Positions 18,901-27,937 of a DNA stretch of 64,000 bases are shown here, in pieces. Under the pieces are notes generated by a model that saw nothing but the letters and a program-made list of their open reading frames with translations, was not told where the DNA came from and did no database searches. Each line of letters begins with the position of its first letter. Position 1 is the first letter of the stretch. The stretch is from an uncultured Flavobacteriaceae bacterium. Lineage in GTDB: Bacteria > Bacteroidota > Bacteroidia > Flavobacteriales > Flavobacteriaceae. A program made the translations under genes and the position numbers. The stretch is taken from NCBI GenBank assembly GCA_943788695.1, contig CALSRG010000001.1, positions 620,001-684,000 of the forward strand, in the 5' to 3' direction.

Positions 18901-21900
18901 CACTCGATTTGGTTCAAGGTCAAACAACCGTTGTTAACTCATTAGATATCACATATTATCCGAATGAGCGAGGACCATATAATTTTCGATTAGGCTCTGA
19001 GAACGGTGTTGATCCTACAAAGGCTTGGGCAGGAATATCTCGTCAGTTAACAACAACTGATTTTGAACAGTCTAATGTTGAATATATAGAATTCTGGTTA
19101 TTGGATCCTTTCTCAGAAGATACTTCAAATCAGGGAGGGAAGCTAACTATCAATCTTGGTAATATTTCCGAAGACGTTCTAAAAGATGGCAGAAAGCAAT
19201 TTGAAAATGGTTTGCCTGAAGATGGTAATATCACATCCTTATTAGCACAGCCTACACAATGGGGAACTGTAGTGCCCCAAAATCAATCTTTAGTTTACGC
19301 CTTTACTTCTCAAGGTGAAGCTCGAACCAATCAAGATGTTGGATTAGATGGTTTTGATGACAATGAGGAAAGTGCTTTTTCACAATCAATCGCACCAGGT
19401 TCAAATTTTGGACCTGACCCTTCAAATGATAATTACAGCTATTTCCTAAATACCGATGGTGACGTTTTTCAACGCTATAAAAGATACAATGGTCTTGACG
19501 GGAATTCCCCAGACACTTTTTCTGACACCAATCGAGGGTCAACCACCTTTCCAGATGTTGAAGATATCAATCGTGACAACACTATGAACACCATTGATAG
19601 TTATTTCGAATACGACATAGACCTGAGTCCCACATCTTTGGCAGATGAAAACAACCCTTTTATAGTCGACAAAAAGGATGTGCCTGTCACTTTTGAAAAC
19701 GGGAGTAGTTCAACGGCTACTTGGTATCAGTTTAGAGTGCCTTTGTCTGAAGCAACTAATGTTGTTGGAGGAATTACGGACTTCAGATCGATACGTTTTG
19801 CACGAATGTATCTCACGGAATTTAATAGACAAACAACCTTGAGATTTGCATCACTGGATTTGGTATCAAGTGACTGGAGGCAGTATCGACTTACTTTGGA
19901 TGATGAACCGAACAACGACAATGACACAACAGATTTTTCAATAGGCGTAGTTGGCATTCAAGAAAATGATGGTAGTTATGTTTCTCCGCCAGGTATTGTT
20001 CGTGAAGAGGTAAATAACAATAACACCATTATTCGTCAAAATGAACAGTCGTTAGTTCTTAGGACTTGTGATTTGGAGGACGACGATTCACGAGCAGTTT
20101 TTAAAAACATTAATGTCGATATGCGCCAGTTTAATAAATTGCGCATGTTTCTTCATGCCGAAGAAGGTGAGGTCTCTGGTTTGTCAGATGGTGATGCTGT
20201 TGGCTTTATTCGAATGGGAAATGATTTAACGCAGAACTATTATCAAGTAGAAATTCCACTACAAGTATCTCCGACAAACTCGAGCTCGGCGGCTTCAATT
20301 TGGCCTGAAGTCAACGAAATCAATTTACCCCTTGAGGTTTGGCAACAGATCAAGTCCATTGGAATTACCCAAGGCACCTTAAGTGATTTAATCCCTAATT
20401 ATTATGATGTGGTTGATGGTCAATTAATTGACACGCCAGTAGGTGAAAATGCACCCTATACCATTGGTCAGCAACGTGTCTCGGTTAAAGGAAACCCTAA
20501 TTTTGGTGAAATAAGAACCTTAATGGTCGGTGTCAAAAATGGCCGTCCGGACAGCATGAGTATTTGCTCCGAAGTTTGGTTCAATGAATTACGTCTTTCG
20601 GATATGGACAATGAAGGTGGTTGGGCTGCCATTATGAGTGTTGATTCAAACATTGCCGATTTTATGAATATGAGCCTAACCACAAGGCGATCAACTGCAG
20701 GTTTTGGGACAGTTGAACAAGGACCAAACCAAAGGAGTCGAGAAGATGTTAACCAATACGACGTGGTGACCAACATGAATTTGGGACAACTATTACCAAA
20801 AAAATGGAGTATACAACTGCCATTTAACTATGGTCAAAGTGAGGCACTTATAACTCCTGAATATGACCAACAATATAAAGACCTTAAACTTGAAAGCCGA
20901 TTAGATGCTGCAGAATCAGATCAAGAAAGGGAGCAAATTCTTAGGCAATCGGAAGATTATACGCGTCGCCAAAGTATTAATTTTATCGGTGTAAGAAAAC
21001 AGTTGGGACAAGACCAAAAGCCGCGCGTTTATAATGTGGAGAATTTAACACTAAATTACTCCTATAATTTAACTGAGCATCGAGATTTTGAAATTGAAAA
21101 CGCTAAGGATCAAAATGTGAGAGTTGGCGCAACTTATAATTTCGCCTTTACACCATTGGTGATTGAACCATTCAGAAAGAATGATTCGATTTTTATGAAT
21201 AAAAATCTAAAGTTACTAAAGGATCTAAATCTTAGTTTACTTCCAGCAAATATTTCCATTTCAGCGAATTATAACCGACAGTTTTTTAAACAAAAATTCA
21301 GAGATTTTGAATTAGGCGAAGGTAATATTGGTATCGATGAATTGTACCGTCGGAATTACACATTCGATTTGGAATATCGAATCAATTATAATTTAACCAA
21401 AGCCCTTCAGTTTAATTTTGCTGCGTCAAATAATCGTATTGTAAGGAATTATTTTGTTGACGGTAATCTTCTGGGAAGTCAAGATTCAACGCTTGATGTT
21501 TGGGATGGTTTCTTTGATATAGGAGATCCAAACCGCTATTATCAGCAGTTAGGACTGACTTATAATTTACCTTTAGACAAATTACCTTATTTAGATTTCA
21601 TTAGGGCTAATTATGCTTATAATGGTGATTTTCAATGGCAAAAAGGTTCTGATTTATTCGGTAATTTTATTGCTGAAGACGGTGTGACTTACGATTTAGG
21701 GAATACCATTTCAAACACCAATTCGCACAATTTGAATGTGAATATGGATATGAAGAAATTTTATCGAAATATTAAGCCAAAAAAACGTCGTAAACCAGGG
21801 ACTAATAGACCTAATCAGTCTAAGAGTTTGCTAACCAGAGCAACGACCGTGCTAACAAGTATTGAAAGAATACAACTCAACTACACAGAAACAAATGGTA

Positions 21901-23237
21901 CATCCTTGCCAGGGTATTTGCAATCACCAGGACTTTGGGGAACGGTGCAACCCACTTTTGGCTATACAATGGGAAGTCAAAGAGACATCAGACAGCTTGC
22001 TGCTCAAAATGGTTGGTTAACAGTTTTTCCCGAATTTAATCAGCAGTATACTACCAACGTCACAACCAATTTGGATTATGTTGTTAATGTATCTCCTTTG
22101 ACTGATTTGCGGATTGATTTTACAGGAGGTCGGACCTATGCAAATAATTCGACAGAAAATTTTAATACCATTGATAGTAATGGTAATGGTTTTAGCGATG
22201 TATATAACGGTTTGATTACAAATAGTTTTGGCAACTTTAGCATATCCACTTCATTGTTAAAAACCGCTTTTAAACAAAGCGATGAAGTGATGTCATTACC
22301 ATTTGATGATTTTAGAGCCAATAGGTTAATAATCTCTCGCCGTCTTGCTGCCGACTCAGGTGTTGATTTTTCTAATCCAAATAACTTTGAAAACGGAGAT
22401 ATTAACAGTTATCCGTTGGGATTTGGAAAAACCAATCAAGCCGTTTTATTGCCAGCTTTTCTGGCTGCTTACACGGGGAAAGATGCCAATAAAATATCAA
22501 CTTCTCCTTTTAGAGATACGCCAATTCCCAATTGGACATTACGCTATACGGGTTTAATGAAACTAAAATGGTTTAAGAAAAATTTTAATCGTTTTTCAAT
22601 GACTCATGGCTATATGGCAACCTATACTGTGAATCAATTTCAAAGAAATCTTGACTACTCAGATATTGATTTTCAAGAACCCTATGACAATCAGTCGACC
22701 GTTGTCTTAGATCAATCAGGAAATTATAAAAATGAAATCTTGCTTGGGAATGTCAATTTAATGGAACAGTTTAGCCCTCTAATCAAGGTTGATATGGAAT
22801 TTAAGAGTTCGTTAAAATTACTTGCAGAAATTAGAACCGACAGAATGTTGTCACTAAGTTTTGACAATAATTTATTGACTGAAATTAAAGGCAAACAATA
22901 CACTGTTGGATTAGGGTATCGTGTCAAAGATCTCAAATTTAGAACCAGAATGGGTGGAGGCCAGACCCGGACCCTAAAAAGTGATTTGAATATGAAGGCA
23001 GATATTTCTATGAGGGATAATTTGACCACGATTCGATATCTGGATTTAGATCAAAGTCAAGTTACTGCTGGTCAAACCATTTGGTCTGTTAAATATCAGG
23101 CGGATTATGCCTTTAGTAAAAACCTAACGGGTATTCTCTATTTTGATTATAACTTTTCAGAATATGCCATTTCAACCGTATTTCCTCAAACAACCATACG
23201 TTCTGGTATCACTTTAAAATATAACTTTGGCAACTAA
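15915..23237 (+). CDS. sprA: Cell-surface protein SprA, type IX secretion translocon
   Basis: At about 2440 residues this is a giant outer-membrane protein with a signal peptide (cleavage probably after about residue 30, near FLWAQA). SprA forms the outer-membrane pore of the type IX secretion system and is needed for gliding. Many beta strands, repeated sheet-like segments and a C-terminus ending in aromatic residues (LKYNFGN) fit a single very large barrel. I chose the ATG at 15915; a TTG lies one codon earlier. It sits between ruvA and gcvH. Its presence, with gldD and gldE in the same window, implies a functional gliding/secretion apparatus. Confidence 0.96.
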   Translation: MTQAPLIIRLFANTSLLVLGLFCNTFLWAQASSTVAQDSIKPPSLFSNLSFDNPPSIASLYTYDPLTNRYIFSETIGEIRLNVPVILTPKEYEALVLKEATKTYYQDKLDALKGLKSGSADRQRNLIPDLYVNSGFFETIFGGNTISVAPQGSVEMDLGILYSKQDNPTFSPRNRSNLTFDFDQRIQLSLLGKVGTRLQVNANYDTESTFDFQNIFKLEFNPLANQSEGVQNILDKASGVRDKLNNVTQKADGLKSDIEGLKNQSSGFTKGVDGSEDSIIQKIEVGNVSMPLNSSLISGAQSLFGFRTELKFGKTRIQAVFSEQRSQTRAVTAQGGGSIETFDFFGLDYEDNRHFFLSQYFRNHYDQALSNYPYINTLVQITRLEVWVTNRANQTQNVRNILALQDLGESDVLGSGVNVLSGPGAFPSNNNNGFDPTNIGGIGSVLTEAVRDVSTVQSGILLPNINEGLDYGKLENARKLESGRDFQFHPQLGYISLNQRLQNDEILAVAYQYTVGDKVYQVGEFGNDGVNATDVTAGGTNDEFQIVSNNNLILKMLKSTVTNVNEPIWDLMMKNIYATGAYQLEQEDFRLNIFYTETAARNYISPVEGTTFPEFEGGQTPLQDLPLLRVFNLDRLNFNNDPQAGGDGFFDYVSGITVMPQNGKIIFTKVEPFGRYLFDILDDDNNPSDNQSDYDTPSAYNLNQSKYVYDKLYKQTKTAALEDAEKNKFQFKGRYKSSGSSGIPIGFNAPRGSVKVTAGGRVLVEGVDYTVNYQAGVVQILDPALEASNVPIDVSVENSTLFGQQTKRFTGINVEHQFNENFLLGATFLNLNERPFTQKANLGTEPINNTVLGFNGNFSSEVPVLTRLVNKLPNIDTDVESKISVRGEFAYLAPGSPKGTQFQGEATSYIDDFEGTQNGISLLSPFSWQLSSRPLNLFNDPSLDAAGVQNGYDRAFLNWYTIDPIFYTNQRPSGITDEDLSSLYTRRIYVNEIFPALDLVQGQTTVVNSLDITYYPNERGPYNFRLGSENGVDPTKAWAGISRQLTTTDFEQSNVEYIEFWLLDPFSEDTSNQGGKLTINLGNISEDVLKDGRKQFENGLPEDGNITSLLAQPTQWGTVVPQNQSLVYAFTSQGEARTNQDVGLDGFDDNEESAFSQSIAPGSNFGPDPSNDNYSYFLNTDGDVFQRYKRYNGLDGNSPDTFSDTNRGSTTFPDVEDINRDNTMNTIDSYFEYDIDLSPTSLADENNPFIVDKKDVPVTFENGSSSTATWYQFRVPLSEATNVVGGITDFRSIRFARMYLTEFNRQTTLRFASLDLVSSDWRQYRLTLDDEPNNDNDTTDFSIGVVGIQENDGSYVSPPGIVREEVNNNNTIIRQNEQSLVLRTCDLEDDDSRAVFKNINVDMRQFNKLRMFLHAEEGEVSGLSDGDAVGFIRMGNDLTQNYYQVEIPLQVSPTNSSSAASIWPEVNEINLPLEVWQQIKSIGITQGTLSDLIPNYYDVVDGQLIDTPVGENAPYTIGQQRVSVKGNPNFGEIRTLMVGVKNGRPDSMSICSEVWFNELRLSDMDNEGGWAAIMSVDSNIADFMNMSLTTRRSTAGFGTVEQGPNQRSREDVNQYDVVTNMNLGQLLPKKWSIQLPFNYGQSEALITPEYDQQYKDLKLESRLDAAESDQEREQILRQSEDYTRRQSINFIGVRKQLGQDQKPRVYNVENLTLNYSYNLTEHRDFEIENAKDQNVRVGATYNFAFTPLVIEPFRKNDSIFMNKNLKLLKDLNLSLLPANISISANYNRQFFKQKFRDFELGEGNIGIDELYRRNYTFDLEYRINYNLTKALQFNFAASNNRIVRNYFVDGNLLGSQDSTLDVWDGFFDIGDPNRYYQQLGLTYNLPLDKLPYLDFIRANYAYNGDFQWQKGSDLFGNFIAEDGVTYDLGNTISNTNSHNLNVNMDMKKFYRNIKPKKRRKPGTNRPNQSKSLLTRATTVLTSIERIQLNYTETNGTSLPGYLQSPGLWGTVQPTFGYTMGSQRDIRQLAAQNGWLTVFPEFNQQYTTNVTTNLDYVVNVSPLTDLRIDFTGGRTYANNSTENFNTIDSNGNGFSDVYNGLITNSFGNFSISTSLLKTAFKQSDEVMSLPFDDFRANRLIISRRLAADSGVDFSNPNNFENGDINSYPLGFGKTNQAVLLPAFLAAYTGKDANKISTSPFRDTPIPNWTLRYTGLMKLKWFKKNFNRFSMTHGYMATYTVNQFQRNLDYSDIDFQEPYDNQSTVVLDQSGNYKNEILLGNVNLMEQFSPLIKVDMEFKSSLKLLAEIRTDRMLSLSFDNNLLTEIKGKQYTVGLGYRVKDLKFRTRMGGGQTRTLKSDLNMKADISMRDNLTTIRYLDLDQSQVTAGQTIWSVKYQADYAFSKNLTGILYFDYNFSEYAISTVFPQTTIRSGITLKYNFGN

Positions 23238-23257
23238 TCAAAACATATACTTTGCAC

Positions 23258-23638
23258 ATGGAAATTCCTAATACACTCAGATACACAAAAGACCACGAAT
23301 GGGTCAAAATTGATGGCGATATGGTCGTTGTTGGTATTACAGATTTTGCTCAAGGTGAATTGGGCGATATCGTTTACGTAGAAGTTGAAACACTCGATGA
23401 AACACTTGCAGAAGAAGAAGTTTTTGGGACTGTGGAGGCTGTTAAAACAGTATCAGATTTATTTTTACCAATAGCAGGAACTGTTGTTGTATTTAATGAA
23501 ATGCTCGAAGATGCTCCCGAGACTGTAAACCAGGACCCCTATGGTGATGGTTGGATGATTAAATTAAAACCGGAGAACATCTCTGATGTTGACAATCTGA
23601 TGACAGCAGATGAGTATAAGGCTCTTATAGGTGCTTAA
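23258..23638 (+). CDS. gcvH: Glycine cleavage system H protein
   Basis: The 126-residue lipoyl-domain protein carries the lipoylation lysine in FGTVEAVKTVSDL (Lys63) and the typical N-terminus with HEWV. It shuttles the aminomethyl group between the P, T and L proteins of the glycine cleavage complex. The ATG at 23258 gives the family N-terminus MEIPNTLRYT; a TTG two codons upstream is less likely. No other gcv gene is present here. The stop overlaps the GTG start of the VanZ-like gene. Confidence 0.96.
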   Translation: MEIPNTLRYTKDHEWVKIDGDMVVVGITDFAQGELGDIVYVEVETLDETLAEEEVFGTVEAVKTVSDLFLPIAGTVVVFNEMLEDAPETVNQDPYGDGWMIKLKPENISDVDNLMTADEYKALIGA

Positions 23639-23993
23639 GATCAAAGGGAATAAGCTCATTCTATTGGCCGCTAGTTACTCTGCGGCCTTAATTTTTTTAA
23701 GTTTAGTCAACCTAAAAAATATCAATCCATTGTCTGTCTCTGGGGTCGACAAAATGGCTCATGCTGCTGCTTATGCAGGCCTTTTTTGGATATGGTCTCT
23801 TGTGATGAGATGGAAAAATTTGAGACATCCTCTGCTCAAAGCCGCGGTAGGATCAATGGTATTTGGCATAATTCTTGAGTTATGTCAAATGTATCTAACC
23901 AATACACGCTCTCTTGATCCCTTAGATATGATAGCAAATACCTGTGGTGTTGGTTTTTCCTATCTCGTTTTAAGGATAACCAGAAGAAGCTAA
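23631..23993 (+). CDS. VanZ-like small membrane protein
   Basis: This 120-residue protein has about four membrane segments and the VanZ-like pattern: DKMAHAAAYAGL near residues 40-51 and ELCQMYLTNTRSLDPLDMIANTCG in the second half, where Glu, Arg, Asp and Asn are family-conserved. The function of flavobacterial VanZ-like proteins is not established; the name comes from a teicoplanin resistance gene and implies no antibiotic role. The GTG at 23631 overlaps the gcvH stop by 8 bases, so translation is probably coupled. Confidence 0.82.
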   Translation: MLKIKGNKLILLAASYSAALIFLSLVNLKNINPLSVSGVDKMAHAAAYAGLFWIWSLVMRWKNLRHPLLKAAVGSMVFGIILELCQMYLTNTRSLDPLDMIANTCGVGFSYLVLRITRRS

Positions 23994-24040
23994 AAAGATT
24001 TTGGTTAGGGTACAGAACTTCGTTTAACCTCAAAATCGAA

Positions 24041-24757
24041 ATGATGTTACCAAAAAAAAATCCAAAAATTGATGTTCGCCGCAACAGCAGCATGTATTTT
24101 GCTGTTGGTTTAGTTACAATGCTAATCTTAGTAAACTATGCTATTAATTACAAATCTTTTGACAAAGAAATTGTTGATACAGGAATTGTAGAAATGAATC
24201 AAGAATTTGATTTAGATATTCCAATTGTTGATGAAATTAAAACACTACCACCTCCCCCTGCATCTGTTCCAACACCAGATATTACGATTGTCGAAGACGA
24301 CAAAGTCGTTACAGAAACAGTAATTGAAGCAACTGACACCGACCAGGATGAGGAAATTTATGTTGAAGATATAGTCGTTGACGAAGTTGATGAGGATGTA
24401 CCCGTAGCATTCGTCGTTATTGAAAATGTTCCCGAATATCCTGGCTGTGAGTCTGGTGACAATGAGACTAAGAAAAAGTGCATGTCTGATAAGATAAATC
24501 AATTTGTTCGGAAGGAATTCAACACCGAATTATCGAGCGAATTAGGCCTAACAGGTCAACAAACAATTAATGTGATTTTTAATATTGACAAATCTGGCGA
24601 TGTTGTAGACATTCAAACAAGGGCACCTCATCCAAGATTATCAAAAGAAGCAGAACGCGTCATGAAATTACTACCTAAAATGAAGCCAGGTCGACAGCGC
24701 GGAAACCCAGTTACAGTTCAATATGGTTTCCCCATTATATTTAAAGTTATTGATTGA
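24041..24757 (+). CDS. Energy transducer TonB, first of a tandem pair
   Basis: The 238-residue protein has one membrane anchor (about 19-37), a short proline stretch (PPPPASVPTP, near residue 68), an acidic linker and a C-terminal TonB domain with the flavobacterial marker VPEYPGCE and a second cysteine in KKKCM. TonB couples the proton gradient, through ExbB/ExbD, to TonB-dependent receptors. Two ATG codons (24041, 24044) are possible starts. The next gene is a close paralogue of the same length. The proline region is shorter here than in the paralogue. No exbB or exbD gene is nearby. Confidence 0.88.
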   Translation: MMLPKKNPKIDVRRNSSMYFAVGLVTMLILVNYAINYKSFDKEIVDTGIVEMNQEFDLDIPIVDEIKTLPPPPASVPTPDITIVEDDKVVTETVIEATDTDQDEEIYVEDIVVDEVDEDVPVAFVVIENVPEYPGCESGDNETKKKCMSDKINQFVRKEFNTELSSELGLTGQQTINVIFNIDKSGDVVDIQTRAPHPRLSKEAERVMKLLPKMKPGRQRGNPVTVQYGFPIIFKVID

Positions 24758-24869
24758 GGTTTGAATTGAATAAATTTGAAGAAGTTGTTTTAACATAAAT
24801 TGCTAAATGAATACCTTGTTTTTTATCTAAATTATTGGTTATTTTAGCGCAACATAAATAAGTCATATT

Positions 24870-25586
24870 ATGGAACCCAAAAAAAATTTAAAATCTGACG
24901 TGAGTCGTAATAGCTCATTATATTTTGCTGTAGGCTTGACTTTGATGCTAGTTGTTGCAAACTATGCCATCAATTATAAGACTTATGACAAGTCAGATAT
25001 TGATATAGATCGTTTGAATCTAGAAGAAGAATTGGAAGAAGAAATCCCGATTACTGAGCAAATTCAAACACCGCCACCGCCCCCGCCACCGCCCCCAGCC
25101 CCGGAAGTCATTGAAGTCGTAGAGGATGAAGAGGAAATCGAAGAAACGGTAATCGAGTCAACTGAAACCGACATGGAAGAAGAGATTGTCGTTGAAGATA
25201 TTGAGGTAGAAGAAGTGGAAGAGGATGTTGAGGTGCCTTTTATGGTTATTGAAAACGTCCCAGTATTTCCTGGTTGTGAATCTGGAAGCAACGACGCCAA
25301 AAGAAAGTGTATGTCAGACAAAATCAGTGAATTTGTGAGACGAAAGTTTAATACTGATCTAGCAGGTGACCTAGGATTAACCGGTCGCCAGCGTATTAAT
25401 GTCATTTTTAAAATAGATAAGTCTGGAAATGTTGTAGGTATCCGTGCGCGAGCGCCGCACCCTAGACTTCAAGCTGAAGCAGAACGGGTTGTGAATCTGT
25501 TGCCAAAAATGAAACCTGGAAAACAACGAGGTAAGCCAGTGGTTGTGCCTTATTCATTGCCAATTATATTCCAAGTCCAAGACTAA
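24870..25586 (+). CDS. Energy transducer TonB, second of a tandem pair
   Basis: This protein matches the preceding gene in length and order of parts: a membrane anchor at about 18-36, an acidic linker and a TonB C-terminal domain with VPVFPGCE and KRKCM. Its proline segment is a run of nine Pro (about residues 69-77) and its linker is richer in Glu and Val. Identity is high in the first 35 and last 100 residues and low between, the expected pattern for duplicated TonB proteins whose spacers diverge. The thiL ATG follows its stop by 3 bases, so the two are probably co-transcribed. Confidence 0.88.
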   Translation: MEPKKNLKSDVSRNSSLYFAVGLTLMLVVANYAINYKTYDKSDIDIDRLNLEEELEEEIPITEQIQTPPPPPPPPPAPEVIEVVEDEEEIEETVIESTETDMEEEIVVEDIEVEEVEEDVEVPFMVIENVPVFPGCESGSNDAKRKCMSDKISEFVRRKFNTDLAGDLGLTGRQRINVIFKIDKSGNVVGIRARAPHPRLQAEAERVVNLLPKMKPGKQRGKPVVVPYSLPIIFQVQD

Positions 25587-25589
25587 TAC

Positions 25590-26636
25590 ATGTTTGAAAA
25601 TAAAAACGATAAGCAAACTCCCCTAAGTGAATTAGGGGAGTTTGCGCTTATAGACCATCTGACAAAGCAATTTGAGATAACCCAGAAAAGTACGGTTACC
25701 TCAATTGGTGATGACGCGGCAGTCCTTGAATTTTCTGACAAACAAATTGTGGTTTCTACTGACCTTTTGATTGAAGGTGTGCATTTTGATCTTAGTTATA
25801 TGCCTTTAGAACATTTGGGCTATAAGGCAGTGGTCGTTAACCTTTCGGATGTTTGTGCTATGAATGCTGTAGCTAGTCAAATAACGGTATCTATAGCGGT
25901 GTCAAATCGTTTTCCGCTTGAAGCTCTTGAGGCTCTTTACAGTGGTATCGCCAAAGCCGCAAAACGATATAATATTGATGTTGTCGGTGGAGACACCACG
26001 TCGTCAACAAGGGGGATGATCATTTCAATAACTGCTATAGGTAGTGCTGTGGCTGAACACATTGTAAAACGGTCAGGCGCAAAACCAAATGACCTCCTGG
26101 TTGTCACTGGCGACTTGGGCGGGGCCTATTTAGGTTTACAAGTATTAGAGCGTGAAAAGGAAGTTTTTAAAGTTAATCCTCAAAACCAGCCCGACCTTGA
26201 GCCCTATACCTATTTGGTAGAACGGCAGTTGAAGCCAGAAGCGCGAAACGATATCATTTCATTATTTAAGGCTTTGGAGGTTATACCAACAAGTATGATA
26301 GACATCAGTGACGGACTGTCATCTGAGTTGTTACATTTGTGCAAATCAAGTGAGGTGGGATGTGATATTTATGAAGACAAAATCCCACTTGATCCGCAAA
26401 TGATATCAACTTGTGAAGAGTTTAATGTTGATAGTACCACTATAGCTATTAATGGTGGGGAAGATTATGAACTTTTATTCACTATTGATCAAGGTGATTT
26501 TGACAAGATTAAAGGAAATCCTAACCTCACAGTTATTGGATTTATTAAGGAAAGTAGTGCAGGGGCTCATCTAATAACACGATCTGATACCAGGATTCCA
26601 ATTGAAGCTAAAGGTTGGAAGGTTTTTAATGCGTAA
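25590..26636 (+). CDS. thiL: Thiamine-monophosphate kinase
   Basis: ThiL phosphorylates thiamine monophosphate to the active cofactor thiamine pyrophosphate. The 348-residue length and the motifs SIGDDAAVLE (near 34-43), STDLLIEGVHFD, NLSDVCAMNA, VVGGDTTSS and INGGEDYELLF are family signatures, the acidic ones binding magnesium and nucleotide. It follows the second tonB gene by 3 bases. A perfect 14-bp hairpin lies inside codons 9-19 (25613-25645). Another thiamine locus, a TPP riboswitch with its receptor, lies at the far end of the window. The pepP gene converges on it with 8 bases between. Confidence 0.95.
   Translation: MFENKNDKQTPLSELGEFALIDHLTKQFEITQKSTVTSIGDDAAVLEFSDKQIVVSTDLLIEGVHFDLSYMPLEHLGYKAVVVNLSDVCAMNAVASQITVSIAVSNRFPLEALEALYSGIAKAAKRYNIDVVGGDTTSSTRGMIISITAIGSAVAEHIVKRSGAKPNDLLVVTGDLGGAYLGLQVLEREKEVFKVNPQNQPDLEPYTYLVERQLKPEARNDIISLFKALEVIPTSMIDISDGLSSELLHLCKSSEVGCDIYEDKIPLDPQMISTCEEFNVDSTTIAINGGEDYELLFTIDQGDFDKIKGNPNLTVIGFIKESSAGAHLITRSDTRIPIEAKGWKVFNA
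25613..25645 (+). promoter_or_regulatory. Perfect 14-bp hairpin inside the 5' end of thiL
   Basis: The arms GCAAACTCCCCTAA (25613-25626) and TTAGGGGAGTTTGC (25632-25645) are exact reverse complements around the loop GTGAA. With TAAGC before and GCTTA after, the pairing can extend past a 2-base bulge. The hairpin starts 23 bases after the A of the thiL ATG. It has no T-run, so it is not a standard terminator. A role in translation control or in terminating or stabilising tonB mRNA is inference. Confidence 0.5.
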
Positions 26637-26644
26637 CAATCCGA

Positions 26645-27937
26645 TTACCGATTCATTAAGTCTTCAATCTCTTCCACATCGATGGGAATATTACCCATAA
26701 GATTTAGAGGCGCTCCCTTTGATTGGATCACAACATCGTCTTCTAATCGAACACCCATATTTTCCTCTGGGATATAAATGCCTGGCTCCACAGTAAATAC
26801 CATATTGGCCACCATGGGTGTTTTGAGTGGACCATAGTCATGAGTATCTAATCCCATATGGTGCGAAGTCCCATGCATGAAATATTTTTTATAAGCGGGA
26901 TGTTCAGAACTTTCGTTTTGGACGTCGGCCTTATCTAATAATCCAAGACCGAGCAATTCTGAAGTCATCATTTTCCCAACTTCAACATGATAGGCATCCC
27001 ACATCGTACCCGGCACCAATAGTTTTGTAGCCTCATCTTTAACCCTCTGAACGGCCTGATAAACGGCCTTTTGTCGCACTGTAAATTTTCCACTGACGGG
27101 TATGGTTCTGGTCATGTCACTGGCATAATTGGCATATTCTGCGCCAACATCTAAAAGTAACATATCGCCGTCATGACAAGTTTTATTATTTTCGATATAA
27201 TGCAACACGCAGGCGCTGTATCCCGAGGCAATGATCGGTGTATAGGCAAAACCGCGAGATCGGTTTCTTAAAAATTCGTGGCTGAACTCTGCTTCAATCT
27301 CATATTCTGTAACCCCAGGTTTTACAAAATCTAAAATGCGTCGAAAACCTTTTTCCGTAATTGAACAAGCATGCTGAATGAGGTCGATTTCTTCTAATTC
27401 TTTAACGCCTCGGAGACGTTCTAAAATAGGGTAGCTACGTTCCCAATGGTGTGCAGGATATTTAGCTTTTGTTTTTTTAATAAACCGATCTTCTCTGGAT
27501 TCCATTTCAACAGCTTGTCTGTAATGCTCATTGGTGTCCAAGTAAACGGTTTCGGCTTCTGCCATCACTTCTCTAAAAAGTCGGTCAAAGTCAGTTAGCC
27601 AAAAAATTGACTCAATACCTGAAACCGATGTGGCCTGTAATTTATTTAATTTTTCACCTTCCCAAACTGCAATGTGATCGTTTGTTTCTTTTAAGAATAG
27701 CATCTCGCGATGAGCCTTATTTTTAGCATCGGGAAATAGCAATAGAATACTTTCTTCTTGATCCACACCACTGAGATAAAAAATATTACGGTGTTGATGA
27801 AATGGTAGAGTTGTGTCTGCGCCTGTTGAAAAAACATCATTTGAATTGAACACCGCCAGAGACTTTGACTTCATGGCACTCATGAATTTTTTCCGATTTT
27901 TTGTAAACAAACTTTTTGGAAGTGTTGAGTATTTCAT
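26645..27937 (-). CDS. pepP: Xaa-Pro aminopeptidase (M24B)
   Basis: The protein (430 residues from the chosen ATG at 27937) has an N-terminal creatinase-like domain with HQHRNIFYLSGVDQEES and a C-terminal pita-bread fold. The dimetal ligands are visible in LLDVGAEYANYASDMTRT (two Asp), HGTSHHMGLD (His), VEPGIY (Glu) and RLEDDV (Glu). It removes N-terminal residues preceding proline. A start 12 codons upstream is possible, but those residues are unlike the family N-terminus, which begins with MKYSTLPKSLF-type sequence. It converges on thiL with an 8-base gap and diverges from the next gene. Confidence 0.93.
   Translation of the reverse strand: MKYSTLPKSLFTKNRKKFMSAMKSKSLAVFNSNDVFSTGADTTLPFHQHRNIFYLSGVDQEESILLLFPDAKNKAHREMLFLKETNDHIAVWEGEKLNKLQATSVSGIESIFWLTDFDRLFREVMAEAETVYLDTNEHYRQAVEMESREDRFIKKTKAKYPAHHWERSYPILERLRGVKELEEIDLIQHACSITEKGFRRILDFVKPGVTEYEIEAEFSHEFLRNRSRGFAYTPIIASGYSACVLHYIENNKTCHDGDMLLLDVGAEYANYASDMTRTIPVSGKFTVRQKAVYQAVQRVKDEATKLLVPGTMWDAYHVEVGKMMTSELLGLGLLDKADVQNESSEHPAYKKYFMHGTSHHMGLDTHDYGPLKTPMVANMVFTVEPGIYIPEENMGVRLEDDVVIQSKGAPLNLMGNIPIDVEEIEDLMNR

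Noticed and set aside
23836..24093. 85-residue minus-strand frame across the vanZ-tonB gap
   Set aside because: It mostly mirrors the VanZ-like gene and has no start context or recognisable motif.
25071..25101. CCN-rich simple repeat in the second tonB gene
   Set aside because: It encodes the proline spacer expected in TonB; no evidence that it acts as a phase-variable tract.
25064..25405. Minus-strand frame rich in Ser and ending in a poly-Gly run, opposite the second tonB
   Set aside because: The composition is the simple mirror of the proline and Glu/Val codons of tonB, not an independent protein.
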